Assembly: GCA_019828595.1 (NCBI GenBank)
Contig: JAHQRK010000002.1
Coordinates: 2,170,001 to 2,234,000 of the forward strand
Source of the DNA: Aphanomyces cochlioides
Lineage: Eukaryota > Oomycota > Saprolegniomycetes > Saprolegniales > Verrucalvaceae
Length of the DNA: 64,000 bases
Reading direction: 5' to 3'
Below are positions 1-11,591 of the stretch, one piece after another. Position 1 is the first letter of the stretch; each line of letters opens with the position of its first letter. The position numbers and the translations under genes were made by a program. The notes beneath the pieces were generated by a model that was given only the letters and a program-made list of their open reading frames with translations, made no database searches and had not been told where the DNA came from.

Positions 1-2339
1 GCGAGCAGGAAGTTGAACGAACCAAGTCAGAATTGGCTGCCAGGAATCAAGAAAAGGAAGCCCTTGAGACTAAGTGGAGACAGGATGTCGCTCAATTCGA
101 AGCCAAGCTGAAATCTCTTCGACAAGATCAAACTGATCAATGGAGTAAACGGTCAGTCGAGGAAGAAAGCAAGAGGGATGAACTTACTTCGCAATGGAAA
201 AAGGACATGGAAGACAAGAAAAAGGAATGGCAGGTTCGAGTTAGTCAGCTTGAATCCGAGAATTCGTCACTGCAAAACCAACTCACCCAAGTTTCAAAAG
301 AGCTTGCAGCAGCCCAAAAGGACGTTGAACATATTACAACGATGAAACAAAAACAAGAAGCCCAAAGCAAATCCATGGCCGAACAAATGGAGCAGGAAAG
401 GAACAAGATGCAAGAGAGTCTCGACCAGATGAAGACAAAGCTCAAAGCCGCACAGAACGAAAAGGATCAACTCATGATGGCCATGGCAACAAATCAAAAC
501 GAGCAGCCGATGCCGTCGTCTATGGCCCCAACGTCGTTTGACATTGGCTCCACACAGGTCAAGCTGCAGATGGCCCAGGTCAACAAGACCGAGCTCGAAG
601 CACATCTCCAGGAAGTTACTTTACAATGCGAGACATGGCGACGAAAGGCCACACTACTCGACTCACGAAGTCGAGATCAAGCCTTGGAGATGGAAGGGCT
701 CCATGTTGAAAATGCAGCATTGCGTGCATCGGCTCAGAGAATGCACGCTTCAGTGACTGAGAGCTTGACAACGATTGAGCGACTCAACTACGAGCACAAG
801 AAACGAATGCTTCGGTCCGAGTATATGGCCCAGCTACGTGAATTTAGCGAGCGAGAGGAGCTTGCATTAGCACGACAAAAGGCAAGAGTACGTGCAAGTT
901 GTGAGCGCCAGTTGGAAGAGCTAGTTGCTGAGTTTGAAAGACACAAAGCAAGTCGTATGGAGCAAGAAGAGAGAGACTTTCAAGAGGCCCTGAATCACTG
1001 CCAAGCCGAAAACAAAGTCAAACTCGCTCAAGTTCTCAAAGAACATCGCGTAGGATTCCCATATTGACCTATCACCAGGATGACGGTTTATGTAGGATAA
1101 ATTGGCCTCCGTCGAGCAAGAAATGCAAGACAAACAACAGCGTCATATTCAAAACTTGTCCAAGCAAATGCAGGAGGTAGAAGCAACAGTTACAGTAATT
1201 TCATATATTGCCATGCGTAGGAGGAAGAACATTTGGCAGCAAGATTGCGCGACACCAAGCAACTCAACAGAGAAGAAGATTTGTGCAAGGTGGCAAGCTT
1301 ACAGCCTGGAACGTTCGAAAAGTTTGAACGAAAGGAAGCCTCAGCAGCTCCGGTTGCTCCTTACCGATCACCTCGAGCTCGTAAGAAGAAAAGCCTCAGA
1401 GCAGATCACGAACATGTATGGCACAAACGGATCCAACAAGAGCAAGAGCTCTTGGATAAAGCAAAGCAATTTCTTGCCAAGCAAAAAAAGTGCTTGAAGC
1501 AACGCATGGCCAAGTTGCAGGATGAGAAGGACTGGTGGCAGAGGCAGCCAACCTACAATGTCAAAGCCAGGAACGATATGAGACTGCTTTTGGAACAGGT
1601 TCGTCTCATCAACTTCCGCTTTTTCACTCTTTGACTGAGTAGCATGCTCAACAGTTGACCCATGATGCCAAGGAGCTCAAGAGAACTGAGAAATGGATGG
1701 CTAAGCGGGAGCTGAAGATTCGCAAGATGGAGCAGGCTTGCAGCAACAACAGTCGCATCTCTCTCGCTGGGCCATTGTGAGCTGACATTTGATGTAGATA
1801 AATGGCACGAAGACGATGATGAAGATGACGAGCCGTCAGATTCTTCCATGGACTTTGTGTTGGATCGTTTGCAGCAAGAGCTTCTCGCTGATGGAGCAAA
1901 TATGTCGTCCCGTCTACAAGAGTATGCAAGGGAGCAGTATGCAGCTGATGTACTTCCTTGGCCCAGTGAGTCTCAGTACCATCAAACAGAGGACATGCAG
2001 CCAGCACCAGCGCCTATGTATCACGGCTATCCATCTGTAATTCCCAACAATCGATGGTTGTACAGACGCCAGCCAGACCGGTGGGTCTTGTCTTCTCTGT
2101 GGATGTCCAAAATTTTGTCGTGGTCTAGGGTGAGTGCTTATGAGTCGTACATGACGCCAGCTCCACGCACTCCAATATACGATATGAAATTGAGCAATTG
2201 GGCCCACAATCGAGAACGAGCGAGCGCAGCAGCTAGCGCCCACAGCAATTATCTCCAGCAACTTTCTCAAGAACTGAAGTCCTACTCGAGCAAGTACAAA
2301 GCAGAGCATTCGGAAGGCGAGTTGGATGCATTGCCTTGA
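1..2339 (+). CDS. Coiled-coil protein, 3' part of gene (5' end outside window)
   Basis: The frame is open from the left edge, so the start lies upstream. I infer exons at 1-1049, 1096-1176, 1221-1598, 1643-1751 and from 1798 onward, with GT-AG introns of 44-46 bp that keep frame. The product is rich in Glu, Lys, Gln and Arg in heptad patterns over about 450 residues, so it is a long coiled coil, probably cytoskeletal or centrosomal. Near the end, two further short introns (about 2038-2077 and 2129-2159) would create a cysteine cluster, CLLCGCPKFC, followed by a helical tail ending at the TGA at 2337. Those two introns are tentative because read-through is also open. I do not recognise the family. 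Confidence 0.7.
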
Positions 2340-2379
2340 CAATTATCGTAGGAATAGACTCAGACTTTCATGATTACGG

Positions 2380-2763
2380 CTAGTGGTGGCCTTGACCGTG
2401 ATGGTTATGGTGGTTGTGCTTTTGTTGATCTAAAACCCACTGACCGAAAGGAGAGAGCTGACACGGTAGAGCATAGTAGAGTCTGCGGACAGCTGCATCG
2501 TCGTCATCGTCACTCTTTGCTGCATTTGCTTGCTCACGCATTCGTTGAGCTTGAGTGTGGTCGAAGTCCGCAACTTGGTGTCCTCGGGGAGCTGCAACCA
2601 AGGCGGAACGCATGTTCGTCTTGGCAGCGACTTCATGGGTGGCCAAAAAGGCAAACGCAAGGCAATTGTCAAGGTTGGGGTGATACGCATGTTGAGGGAA
2701 ACTCGGGAAATGACTTCTGCTTGGAGAAACAATCTGGTGTCGGTCGTTGGCACAACACAACAA
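2380..2763 (-). CDS. Possible small His-rich protein, doubtful
   Basis: A 127-codon frame on the minus strand ends in a His/Asn/Gly-rich tail (about nine His in 15 residues) after an Asp run. It lies tail-to-tail with the coiled-coil gene, about 40 bp away. The frame opens with TTG, so a real gene would need an upstream exon or would start at an internal ATG. Composition in the middle (Ala, Arg, Gln, Asp) looks protein-like. No family was recognised and function is unknown. Confidence 0.3.
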   Translation of the reverse strand: MLCCANDRHQIVSPSRSHFPSFPQHAYHPNLDNCLAFAFLATHEVAAKTNMRSALVAAPRGHQVADFDHTQAQRMREQANAAKSDDDDDAAVRRLYYALPCQLSPFGQWVLDQQKHNHHNHHGQGHH

Positions 2764-3221
2764 CTGTCAAATCAGTATGTTGAAATCTCATCAAATTGCA
2801 TACACAAGGAACCCCTGCAAGCAAACTTCGACATATAGACTTGACTTAACGTCACGGCATTCCATATCCCTTGCGGCAATAATTCCAAGCTCCTTTAGAC
2901 ATGCAAACCATACAAGGTTATCAGCAAGAGCGGTGTTGATCATCCAGATTCGGACCACATGCAGATGACACAGGACAGTTTGTAATCCAAGAGGCCTTCC
3001 GGATTGTGCAACTTGATTCAGCAATCCCCGCGAAAATTTGATCTTACACAAGTTCCACAGGTTATGACGCCAGTACATCTCGGTCGGTGCTGCACGAAAT
3101 ACTACTGAACTACTCGAGTTAGTCGAACAACCGACGTCGTTCATATTCCGAGGGAAGTGTGTACGAGGATATCTCCCATATCCCACTTCACCGAAGGTTA
3201 GTTCTTCTGGAGGGGTATCTG

Positions 3222-3268
3222 ATGTTGTTGCTGTTGTTGCTGTTGTTGCTGTTGTTGCTGTTGCTGTA
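3222..3268. repeat. Trinucleotide microsatellite (TTG/CTG type)
   Basis: The sequence alternates TTG TTG CTG units about five times, reading as CAG/CAA repeats on the minus strand. A minus-strand open frame through it would encode an Ala/Thr run, but no gene is supported there. The rest of 2764-3480 shows no recognisable gene. Confidence 0.85.
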
Positions 3269-3499
3269 CCCATTTCTTGAAATTTGTATACTCACGCAGT
3301 TCGAAGTAAATTAAATGGGTAATATAGGTATTATGTATTGAAATCGAATTTAGAACAATCTACCATAAAATACGGCAATATGCTCCAAAAGTATGTAAAA
3401 ATGAGAACAGTTATGATTGACCAAATAATGTACGTGAACATTATTATCCAAAATCCGTGATAATTAGTTTACAGTAACGAGTATACAATGTTACCCACC

Positions 3500-3782
3500 C
3501 TAAAATTAAAGCAATAAGTCGTCAATATCCACCCTTAAACTAATGCAATAAGTCTTCAATACATCACGCGAGTAATTCAATCATAAAACATATACTTTAC
3601 TCTGTTATCCTCCCTTAAACTAATGCAATAAGTCTTCAATACATCACGCGAGTAATTCGATCAGACATCATATATTTTACTCTGTTATCGTCCCTTAAAC
3701 TAATGCAATAAGTCGTTTTTTCATCACGCGAGTAATTCGATCATACATCTTATACTTTACTCTGTTATCCTCCCTTAAGCTG
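3500..3782. repeat. 80-bp tandem repeat, about 3.5 copies
   Basis: The block CCCTTAAACTAATGCAATAA recurs at about 3533, 3613 and 3693, and its first bases again at 3773, exactly 80 bp apart. Each unit also contains ATCACGCGAGTAATTC and TTTACTCTGTTATC. A degenerate copy precedes it from about 3495. No coding potential is visible in the units. It marks the left side of a repeat-rich, gene-poor island. Confidence 0.9.
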
Positions 3783-4106
3783 TTGACACAGTGAAACTAG
3801 AATATATAGGTCGCACACTCGTCCTGGACGACACAGACGAGATAGATGCAGAAGCCTTCGTTGTCTGAATATGAAAAGTACACTCATTATTTAAATACAC
3901 GACGCACTGTGGCTCCTGATAGAGCTGCTCACACTGTCATACTTGAAATGTGTTACAGTTGAATGACATCATATGATACTTGTTATGATAATAGGCGATT
4001 GAGATTTGTGATATCATTCATATATGTTACTCTTCTTTATCGTTATGTATTGTAATCCCTGCTTTCTTTACAAAGTGGTGTTGGTAGTATTTGTCTTAGA
4101 GCTCTA

Positions 4107-4343
4107 ATGCCGGTTGGAAAACGCGTCCTTAGTCCAAGGCTGCGGGAATTGCGTAACCTACGTAGGAGGGTCAGCAACAGATCTACTGAGGCTATCGAAC
4201 AGCTAAATATTAGTCGGCGAATTGAAAATCTAAACGAACAGCAGCTTGCACAAAGGGATGCATGGAATGCGAATCGACGGGTCAGCAATATGTCCGACGA
4301 GCAACGCGAAAGAATCATGCACCACGTCGAACCGATAATCTAA
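4107..4343 (+). pseudogene. Short basic ORF, possible remnant of a mobile-element N-terminus
   Basis: This 78-residue ATG ORF is very rich in Arg, Asn, Glu and Gln and ends in a pattern like NMSDEQRERIMHH. Arg/Glu-rich repeats of this type are common at the N-termini of Helitron proteins in oomycetes and other eukaryotes, so I infer a decayed element remnant. It sits 180 bp left of a hairpin that is repeated at the far side of the Helitron island. It could also be chance. The stretch 3783-4106 holds nothing recognisable. Confidence 0.35.
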
Positions 4344-4522
4344 GTCAAGCTCAGAGAAAAGTAGAGAAGGCATCCTGGGCATTTAACGGACATCGTGAGT
4401 TGAAAAGTGACGACTCTGATGATTGGATTTAATAGAAAACTTTTTCGCACAGTTTATCGATTAATGCAAGATTTCGCAAGGAGGTTACTTCGGACTAAAT
4501 TACGTAAATTTATGACTTGTTG

Positions 4523-4552
4523 ATGGAATTTGCAAGGCGATCAACCTTGCTT
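4523..4552 (+). repeat. Small hairpin repeated at 15360-15389
   Basis: The sequence ATGGAATTTGCAAGG, seven bases, then CCTTGCTT forms a 6-bp stem (GCAAGG/CCTTGC) with a 7-base loop. The same left arm, stem and right arm recur in the same orientation at 15360-15389 with a different loop. Two copies bracketing a decayed Helitron suggest element ends. This is an inference. Confidence 0.6.
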
Positions 4553-4924
4553 ATGAATATTGTCCAATTGAAAATAACTTGTAGTATAATTGGTTGTCTT
4601 TTTCTGTGAAAACAGGCATGTTGCTTTCGAGACAAGGAAGGCCGTTCAAGACAACGACGTGCGTAGGATTGCCTCTTCTCATTGAGTTGATCACAACGAA
4701 ATGTTCGTGGATTGTTTGCATTTGAGAAGACCAGGCTCAAGACAAGAATTCATTGTCAAATCTGTTGATTGAGAGGCACATTAAATTCCATTTTGTGTGT
4801 CTCTTTGTGTGTCTCTCAATCAACAAGTAAAGATTAACAACAGACCCAGACCAGTAAATCCTGAATAACTTAGTTCTATGTCATACTTGGTATCTGAATA
4901 GAATTCTTTGATCTTGCCAAATGA

Positions 4925-5116
4925 CTATGGTGAGGATCTCATTTGCCTATCCCTGTAGAGACTCTTTATCGCACTTCTGTAGCCACTGAGGGTACCAGGT
5001 TGAATATTAGGCTTGTTTTTAACTGTCCGAATAATAAATTTAAGGAAGTCACTGTAAACAAAGGTGTTAAGATCTGTCGAGCACACAGTAGACGAGCTTG
5101 AATGTTGTAGGAGCAA
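4925..5116 (-). pseudogene. Fragment resembling the N-terminal part of a tyrosine recombinase (Crypton-like)
   Basis: The 63-residue minus-strand frame contains a helical segment ending in a pattern like TLSGYRSAIKSLYRDR. That resembles the SAM-like N-terminal core-binding part of tyrosine recombinases, as seen in Crypton elements of oomycetes. No catalytic domain (R...HxxR...Y) is visible nearby, so it is at most a fragment. The assignment rests on a short motif. Confidence 0.35.
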
Positions 5117-7267
5117 GTGAGGGCGACCTAAAAGGGATGCTCATTTCACAATCTGACTATTTTCCAAACGTATATCTTGCACGAGTGTCCGAGCTTATCC
5201 TGCTTATCCTATTTCTGCGTTGCATCTTCCACGGTGAAGTTGTCGCTGCTGCTTGACATTGCGAGCATATCCTTTCTTTTCAGCTATTGGGCAATATTTT
5301 TCTATATTTATGAATTTTTATTGGATAGAACTTTCTCAAGGCCGGTTGCCTTGCAAATGTGTGTGTGAAATTGAACTTTGAACATTTATTTTTATTCCAT
5401 AGAAACATAAAGATAAAATATTTGAAATGTTAAAATACTGTATATATACATTGGGCTAACGCAAATTTTAAGTACGATGGACCGTTGAAAAAGTCGTTTT
5501 AAATTTTTGGCGGTTGGATTCAAACGGTCAGTCAAAATTGTATTTTTATTCAATGGTGCCGCGGAAGTGCGTTTCATGGGTTTCATCGTGCATTTTAATT
5601 TTATATCTTGAACATACTATACTGGGCGGTTCATCGGGATGGAACAACTGAAAATAAAATGGCGAAAACTGCAATTTTTTTATTCGACGCCGTCAGAGGG
5701 CCTTCTTGTGAGATGTCGATTCGTTATGTTTTCGCATCTAGATGGACTCGGATGTCATCGCGCCTGTTGGACCTTGAAGTTTGTATCCAGCCCGAACATG
5801 TCCAACTGCCTCATCGTTCACAAATCTGAAATGCCGCATTGCATGTCGTGCGATCAATCCCGCACTCGGACATCGGCGTATGGATCTCAACGCCGTGATC
5901 TAGACATGATGTGAAGGTATCTCAACAGGAAATCGTGTCATCATGCACTGGATAGGGTTTACAGTCTACATTCCATGAGAAGACAGGATCGTTCTCAAAC
6001 TTGATCGCATGGCGAGAGCACATCGATCCTCCAGTTGGTGTTTTGGATCAAGGTATATGACCTGCCAATCGATATCATGATATATGGATCTAGGCATGGC
6101 AGCAACGTTTCTCGACAGGAAGTGGTTCCATCACGCAGGAGCTGTTTCCTTGCACGCTGACATATCGACCCTGCAGACGGCGTTTTGGATCGAGGTATAT
6201 CGACTACAAAGCAATATCATGACATGAATCTATACATGACAAAAAGGTTTCCCAACAGGAAGCAGTTTCACGATGCACGCCGACATAACAGCTCTGCGGT
6301 GTTCAAAGCGTTCATGCATGTAGACAATCATCGACATTCGTTGGAATATGGTGTCCACACAGACCAGGTACATCGACATCCGAACCTCGATAAATATCTC
6401 CATTGGATTAGACAAGCAGGAAAATGGCTGAATTTGAAAAGGGGTCGATTTCCATATCGCATCTTCCTTACAATCTAGACAAGTAAGGCTTCAACAATGT
6501 AAATTATCTTTCAGCGTCTGGCATGCATTTTGTACTTGAATATGACACTTGGGCTGTCGATTAAAATTTCTTTGCATTCTATGTTGGCAATCATCGATCG
6601 ATTGCAGCATAGTATCCCCACAAATAAGGTACACTGTATACAGACGAGAAATTCACGATATAAGAACTCCAATGCATTAGATAAACAGAAAAATGGCTGA
6701 ATTTGAGAAGGGTCGATTTCCACTGTGATTCCCTCTCCCATTTTGAGTTTTCAATGGCCCACTATCAACTGCCACATCTCACAGGGAGACTTTAAATCAA
6801 CTGCCTTATATCTTACCATGGAGAAACATCAATTGATATTTTTCATATTGAAAGTGCAACATGAAACCCATGTCAGCGAACAAACGTGGGAAACAAAAAC
6901 AAAAGCGACAGAATACGTAAGTCAACAAGGCAGCTCCTTACATCTTATTTTGTTGTAGTGAAGAAGAAATAAAAACTTCTGATTTTTTAGCTGATGTCCT
7001 CGCAATGAGAGAGAGAGATATGGCGTTCAACCATCGAGCTCAATGGAGCCAAATGCTACCTTGACTCAAGAACAATCAGTTGTTGAAAATCTGAGAGAGC
7101 AATATGGCATTGAAGTATCCAATACACAATCGGTTGGCGTCAAGTACATAACAGCTGTGTTACTCAATTCACTTTGACTCAGTAGACATCACACGGAGGG
7201 TGATCCTCAAGACGTAAATGTAGATGAATCGAACACAGGACGAGTTGACCCTCCTTATGTTCCTTCT
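5117..7267. other. Gene-free stretch with degenerate interspersed and tandem repeats
   Basis: No credible gene is visible. Diverged repeats at 5880-6300 share the phrases TTTTGGAT(C)(A/G)AGGTATAT (at 6041 and 6183, 142 bp apart) and (C/T)(A/G)ACAGGAA(A/G) (at about 5921, 6112 and 6253). A roughly 55-bp sequence containing AAATGGCTGAAT occurs at 6411 and 6677 and again right of the Helitron at 11674. The segment 6960-7267 has short protein-like pieces that probably belong to the decayed Helitron 5' part. Confidence 0.6.
6411..6729 (+). repeat. Two copies of an AAATGGCTGAAT-containing repeat
   Basis: Copies at about 6411-6465 and 6677-6729 share GACAAGCAG/GATAAACAG, AAAATGGCTGAATTTGA and GGGTCGATTTCCA, about 266 bp apart. 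A third copy lies at 11674-11724, just beyond the Helitron helicase end. They are likely part of the element's flanks or of a nested element. Confidence 0.7.
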
Positions 7268-8671
7268 TTGGCTATACCGGACGAAGCCGACACTCCGTAC
7301 AACGAAATTTTGCCTCCCCTGTCATTAGACTCCCGATGTCAAGATTGTAAGGCATTGTTGTGGGAGGCGGAGAGGCAGAACAAAATGACACCATGTTGTA
7401 TAAACGGAAGCATTACCAGCATTCAAGAACCCGAATGGCTCAATATATATGAACAAGTCCATCGCGGACAATCCGTTTTGGATGCTTGCGACGAACAAGT
7501 ATTCCAAGCCGACATGAAATGGTACATGAGCCTTTTTCAAGATGAATCGTTTCCAGATTTATCTCGCCAGTACGAACTGATTGAATATGTTTACACTCAC
7601 AAGACTCTTTTAGGTACAATGCATTGTTTGCTTACACTTCGATTGGTACAAATGAACGGCAGCTTCCACCAGGTCCACCTGCGTACAAGATTCGAGGTCA
7701 ACTTATCCATAACATTGGCGCATTTGAACCACCTGGGTCGCAACCACAAACCTATGCCCAAATTTATGTTCTAGATTCAGACAAACAACAAGATCTACGA
7801 TCAAACATGGCTGCATCCTTCCATTTTGATGATGGACAAATGGAAAAGGCCAAGCGAATTCAAAGTATTATGACGAGACACAACAGTTTTGTTAAATCGT
7901 ATGTATCAATGAGAAATCACTGAATCCATATGCATGGATAGATTCAAATCATTAATGGATGTTGTTGAAAGCCTTCGTAGTCGACATGACCAAGACGAGC
8001 CTTTCGAAAATTATGACGTGCGTGTTTCGATTCGGCCTCGACATGGTCGAGATAGTCGAACATACAACGCACCAGACGTGGCTGAAATCGCAATTTGTAT
8101 GGATTACGACATAAATTCAGTCGGCAGAGATATTGTTGTGATGCCACGTCGTGGGAAAATTCATCAAGTGTCGGAAGTGGCGGCAGCATATGATCCTTTA
8201 CAATACCCGTTATTGTTTCCTTTGGCTGAGAGTGGTTGGGATTTTAATATGGTAAAAGTCCCTACAACAACGACTGCACCTACAACTGCATCTATGACTG
8301 CACCTATGACCGACACTACGACCGAACCTATGACCGACTCTGCCACACCATCAAATAACAAAGATCCCAGGAAGAGACTTACTCTGACAGAGTATATCAA
8401 ATACAAACAGTACCAACGTCTTCCATTTTCCCCTCTGCACGAAGGTGGCAAACTTGGACTGCAATATTGGACCAATCAATACTGCCGACGGGTAACAAAC
8501 AACCTTCGATGATATCGTGAAAATCAGACAAAAATTCGTGCTGACGTCTATAATAATGTCCATGACGCTGCGCCAAATGATTTTGATCCGACTCGAATCG
8601 GCCAACGAATTATTCTGCCCGCATCATTCCATGGTGGTGATCGTCGCACAAGCTGCAATTACTAGAATTCT

Positions 8672-10042
8672 ATGGCATTGGTTCGTAAGTTTGGCAAGCC
8701 AGATTTATTTGTTACCATGACCTGCAATCCAAAATGGAAAGAAATTGAAGATGCTCTGATGTTTATCAAAGAATTTAGTGGTCTGGAAGCAAAACCTGAC
8801 ACTCATTACCGCATGGACATTGTTGATCGTGTTTTCAAAATGAAACTTGATCAACTACGGAAGGATATCATGAAGAATCATATTTTTGGTGAAGTAAAGT
8901 ATTGTACCGGTGTGGTGGAGTTTCAAAAAAGAGGATTGCCTCATGCTCATATGTTGATTGGATTGAAGAAGAAGATCGAACATGCAGCTGACGTCGATTG
9001 TTTTGTGTCAGCTGAAATACCAAATCAACGTACACATCCAAGGTTATACGACATTATTTTGAAAAACAATTTACATCGTTGCAATCATGGTTGTTTGGAT
9101 CATCATGGAAAATGCAAGAAAAGATTTCCAAAAGCATATATCGACCAAACTACTACTGATACAAACGGGTATCCATTGTATTGTCGTCGAAACACTGACG
9201 AAAGAAATAGCCGTGTTGTTCCTTACTGTGGCAAACTATCATTGAGGTACAGTTCCCACATTAATGTTGAAGTCTGCACCTCGGTGAAGTTCGTCAAATA
9301 CATGTATAAATACATCTTTAAAGGTATACTATGTTCATACGACAGAGAATTGACAATATCTCTAGGACATGACCGTGCCGACATTGAAGTTGATGTCAAC
9401 GACGAGATTACCATGCACGAGTCCATGCGCTATGTTTCTTCGACCGAAGCAATTTGGAGAAATTTTGGATTTGACCTACATTGGTCCAGTCATGCTGTAG
9501 AAGCCCTGCCTGTTCATTTACCGGGAAAACAGGCAGTCCATTGGTGTGAAGAGGATACACCAGAAGTTATCCGATCACGAGGTGCATCAACCAAGTTGAC
9601 ACAATTTTTCAAAATTTGTCGTGAGCATCAGCATGATCCAATTGTTGTTGCGAAGCTCAAGTATGTTGATGTCGTTGACCACTTTGTTTGGAATACCCAA
9701 AAACGAGACTGGACACCACGGAAACGTAAAACAAAAATTATTGGACGGGTTCATACAGTGAATCCAAAAGACTTTGAACGGCATGCTCTTCGAATTTTGT
9801 TGCATCACAAAGAAAGTCCCAAGTCGTTCGAAGATTTGAGGACTGTTGATGGTGTTGTATGCCCAACATTCAAAGAAGTTTGCATCAAACTTGGACTTCT
9901 GGCCTCTGATGTTGAATGCGATCGATGTTTAGTGGAAGCAGCGAATTTTGCAATGCCAGCAAGTTTTCGAAATCTCTTTTGTGTCATTTTACGACATTGC
10001 AACCCAACTGACGTTGGTAAACTATGGAATGATTATTATTAG
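8672..10042 (+). pseudogene. Helitron Rep (HUH endonuclease) domain, interrupted
   Basis: The frame contains the conserved start KPDLFVTMTCNPKW, the two-histidine metal motif in KRGLPHAHMLI, and the paired-tyrosine region in KYMYKYIFKG, the nicking site of rolling-circle Reps. A Cys/His-rich stretch (CNHGCLDHHGKCKKRFPK) lies between them. So the nuclease motifs are intact, but in-frame TAG codons stand at both ends (8663-8665 and 10040-10042), where the protein should continue. Known role of the family: nicking and strand transfer during rolling-circle transposition. Confidence 0.93.
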
Positions 10043-10072
10043 CAACTCTCCAATGACCACAATTACCGACTT

Positions 10073-11591
10073 TTGAAGGACAACAGTTACCGAAACGATG
10101 AAGAGAGGCTCAATACTCAAGTTCTTGGGCTTACTTTGCTTGACATTGACCAATGTTTGCTATCCATGGGCTCATCGTTGGAAGAATATGTCACTGCAGG
10201 TATGCTCCCTTCTGTACCTGCCTCATTCAATGGCCCTCGAAAATTGAGCGACAATCCTCTTCTTGCTGAGGAGCTCATGTATGCTCACTTCCAAAGACCA
10301 GAAGTACAAAATATCGTGGATCAGCTACAAACGTTTTAATATCCCAATCACACCACCAAGTGAAACAATGTCATGTACATATAGTGTCAAGAGCGACATG
10401 GCTGAAGTATTGTCCAAAGCTAAACTTATTGTTTGGGATGAAGTTTCCATGGTGAATAGATACATTGTTGAGGCTGTCGATAGAATGCTACGCGATATCA
10501 CTAAATGTGATAAACCATTTGGTGGCAAAGTTACCATTTTCTCTGGCGATTTCAGACAGCTCCTTCCAGTGATGCCTGGAGAAGATGAAGGAGCAGCAGT
10601 TCGAGCCATTTTGCCACGCAGGTATTTGTGGTCAAGCCTTCGTTCCAACCGATGTCGATTGACCACAAACATGAGATTACTGATGCATGGTTTGACTGAG
10701 TCGGAAAAGAGAGAGATGGAGGATTTTGCAAGATTTTTGATTTCTTTGGGTGAGGGCACAGCGACAATGATTGATGGGAAAGTGCGACTTCCCGACGGCA
10801 TTGCAAAGGAATACGTGGACGAGACAAGTGTCAACGATTTGGTGGACACCATCTACGGTGATCTGGCAAATTCTACTGCATACCAGTCTTGGCTGTTGGA
10901 AAAGAAAATGGAGTATTTTGCAGAAAGAGCGCTACTTGCTCCAAAACATGATGTCGTGACAAAATTGAATCGGAGGGTCTTGGACAAGCTACCCACTGAC
11001 CTACAAGAGTACATCTCTGCCGATTCTGTTGGTGATGTTTCAAACGACGCCGAAGAGCACCAAGCAGCAGTGAATTTTCCGGTCGAGTTTTTGAACACGT
11101 TGGAAATCAACAACTTTCCACGCCATGTTCTCCGTCTTAAAGTTGGTGCTGTGATCATGATTTTGAGGAATCTTTGTCCAGCCAGTGGACTGTGCAATGG
11201 GACACGACTTATTATCACTGAGCTACATCAAAACGTAATCCAAGCAAGAATTTTATCGGGAATCCATGCAAACAAAGATGTTCTTATTCCCCGTATTGAT
11301 CTCTGCAGTGATCCCAGTAATGGCTGGCCATTTGTACTCAAACGACGACAATTCCCCGTGCGACTTGCGTTTGCAATGACAATCCATAAATGTCAAGGCC
11401 AAACTGTGAAATACGTCTCATTATATCTTCAAGATCCAATTTTTTCTCATGGTCAATTGTATGTGGCATTCTCGCGGGTAACGTCGAAGAAGAATATCCA
11501 CGTCTTGCTCCACGACGGACGTATTGAGGGTCAGGATGGGTTATGGACCCCAAATGTAGTCATTCAAGAGGTGTTAAGATCAATGTCATAA
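10073..11591 (+). pseudogene. Helitron Pif1-type helicase domain, lacking motif I
   Basis: After the Rep C-terminal part (10073-10339) the frame jumps to a Pif1-like helicase that starts at FNIPITPP. Visible helicase motifs are VWDEVSM (II), GDFRQLLPV (III), TTNMRL (IV), MTIHKCQGQT (V) and YVAFSRV (VI). The Walker A loop and about 80 residues expected before FNIPI are absent, with the junction near 10327-10340 plus a frameshift. Without motif I it cannot bind ATP in the usual way. This is a deletion relative to the family, not an intron, because no splice pair restores motif I. Confidence 0.9.

Larger units (their letters stand above)
7268..11591 (+). mobile_element. Decayed Helitron (Rep/helicase element)
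   Basis: In order: a Cys-containing Helitron N-terminal-like region (7268-8512), a HUH-type Rep nuclease (8672-10042) and a Pif1-type helicase (10073-11591), the standard Helitron order. The frame is broken by shifts near 7615, 7921 and 8512, by stops at 8663-8665 (TAG just before MALVRKFGKPDLF) and 10040-10042, and by a deletion in the helicase near 10330. It is therefore not autonomous. Base composition is AT-richer than the surrounding genes. Exact termini were not proven; candidate hairpins lie at 4523, 15310 and 15360. Confidence 0.95.

Noticed and set aside
3500..3782. CRISPR-like array
   Set aside because: The spacing is regular, but units are contiguous tandem repeats with no unique spacers, and the genome is eukaryotic.
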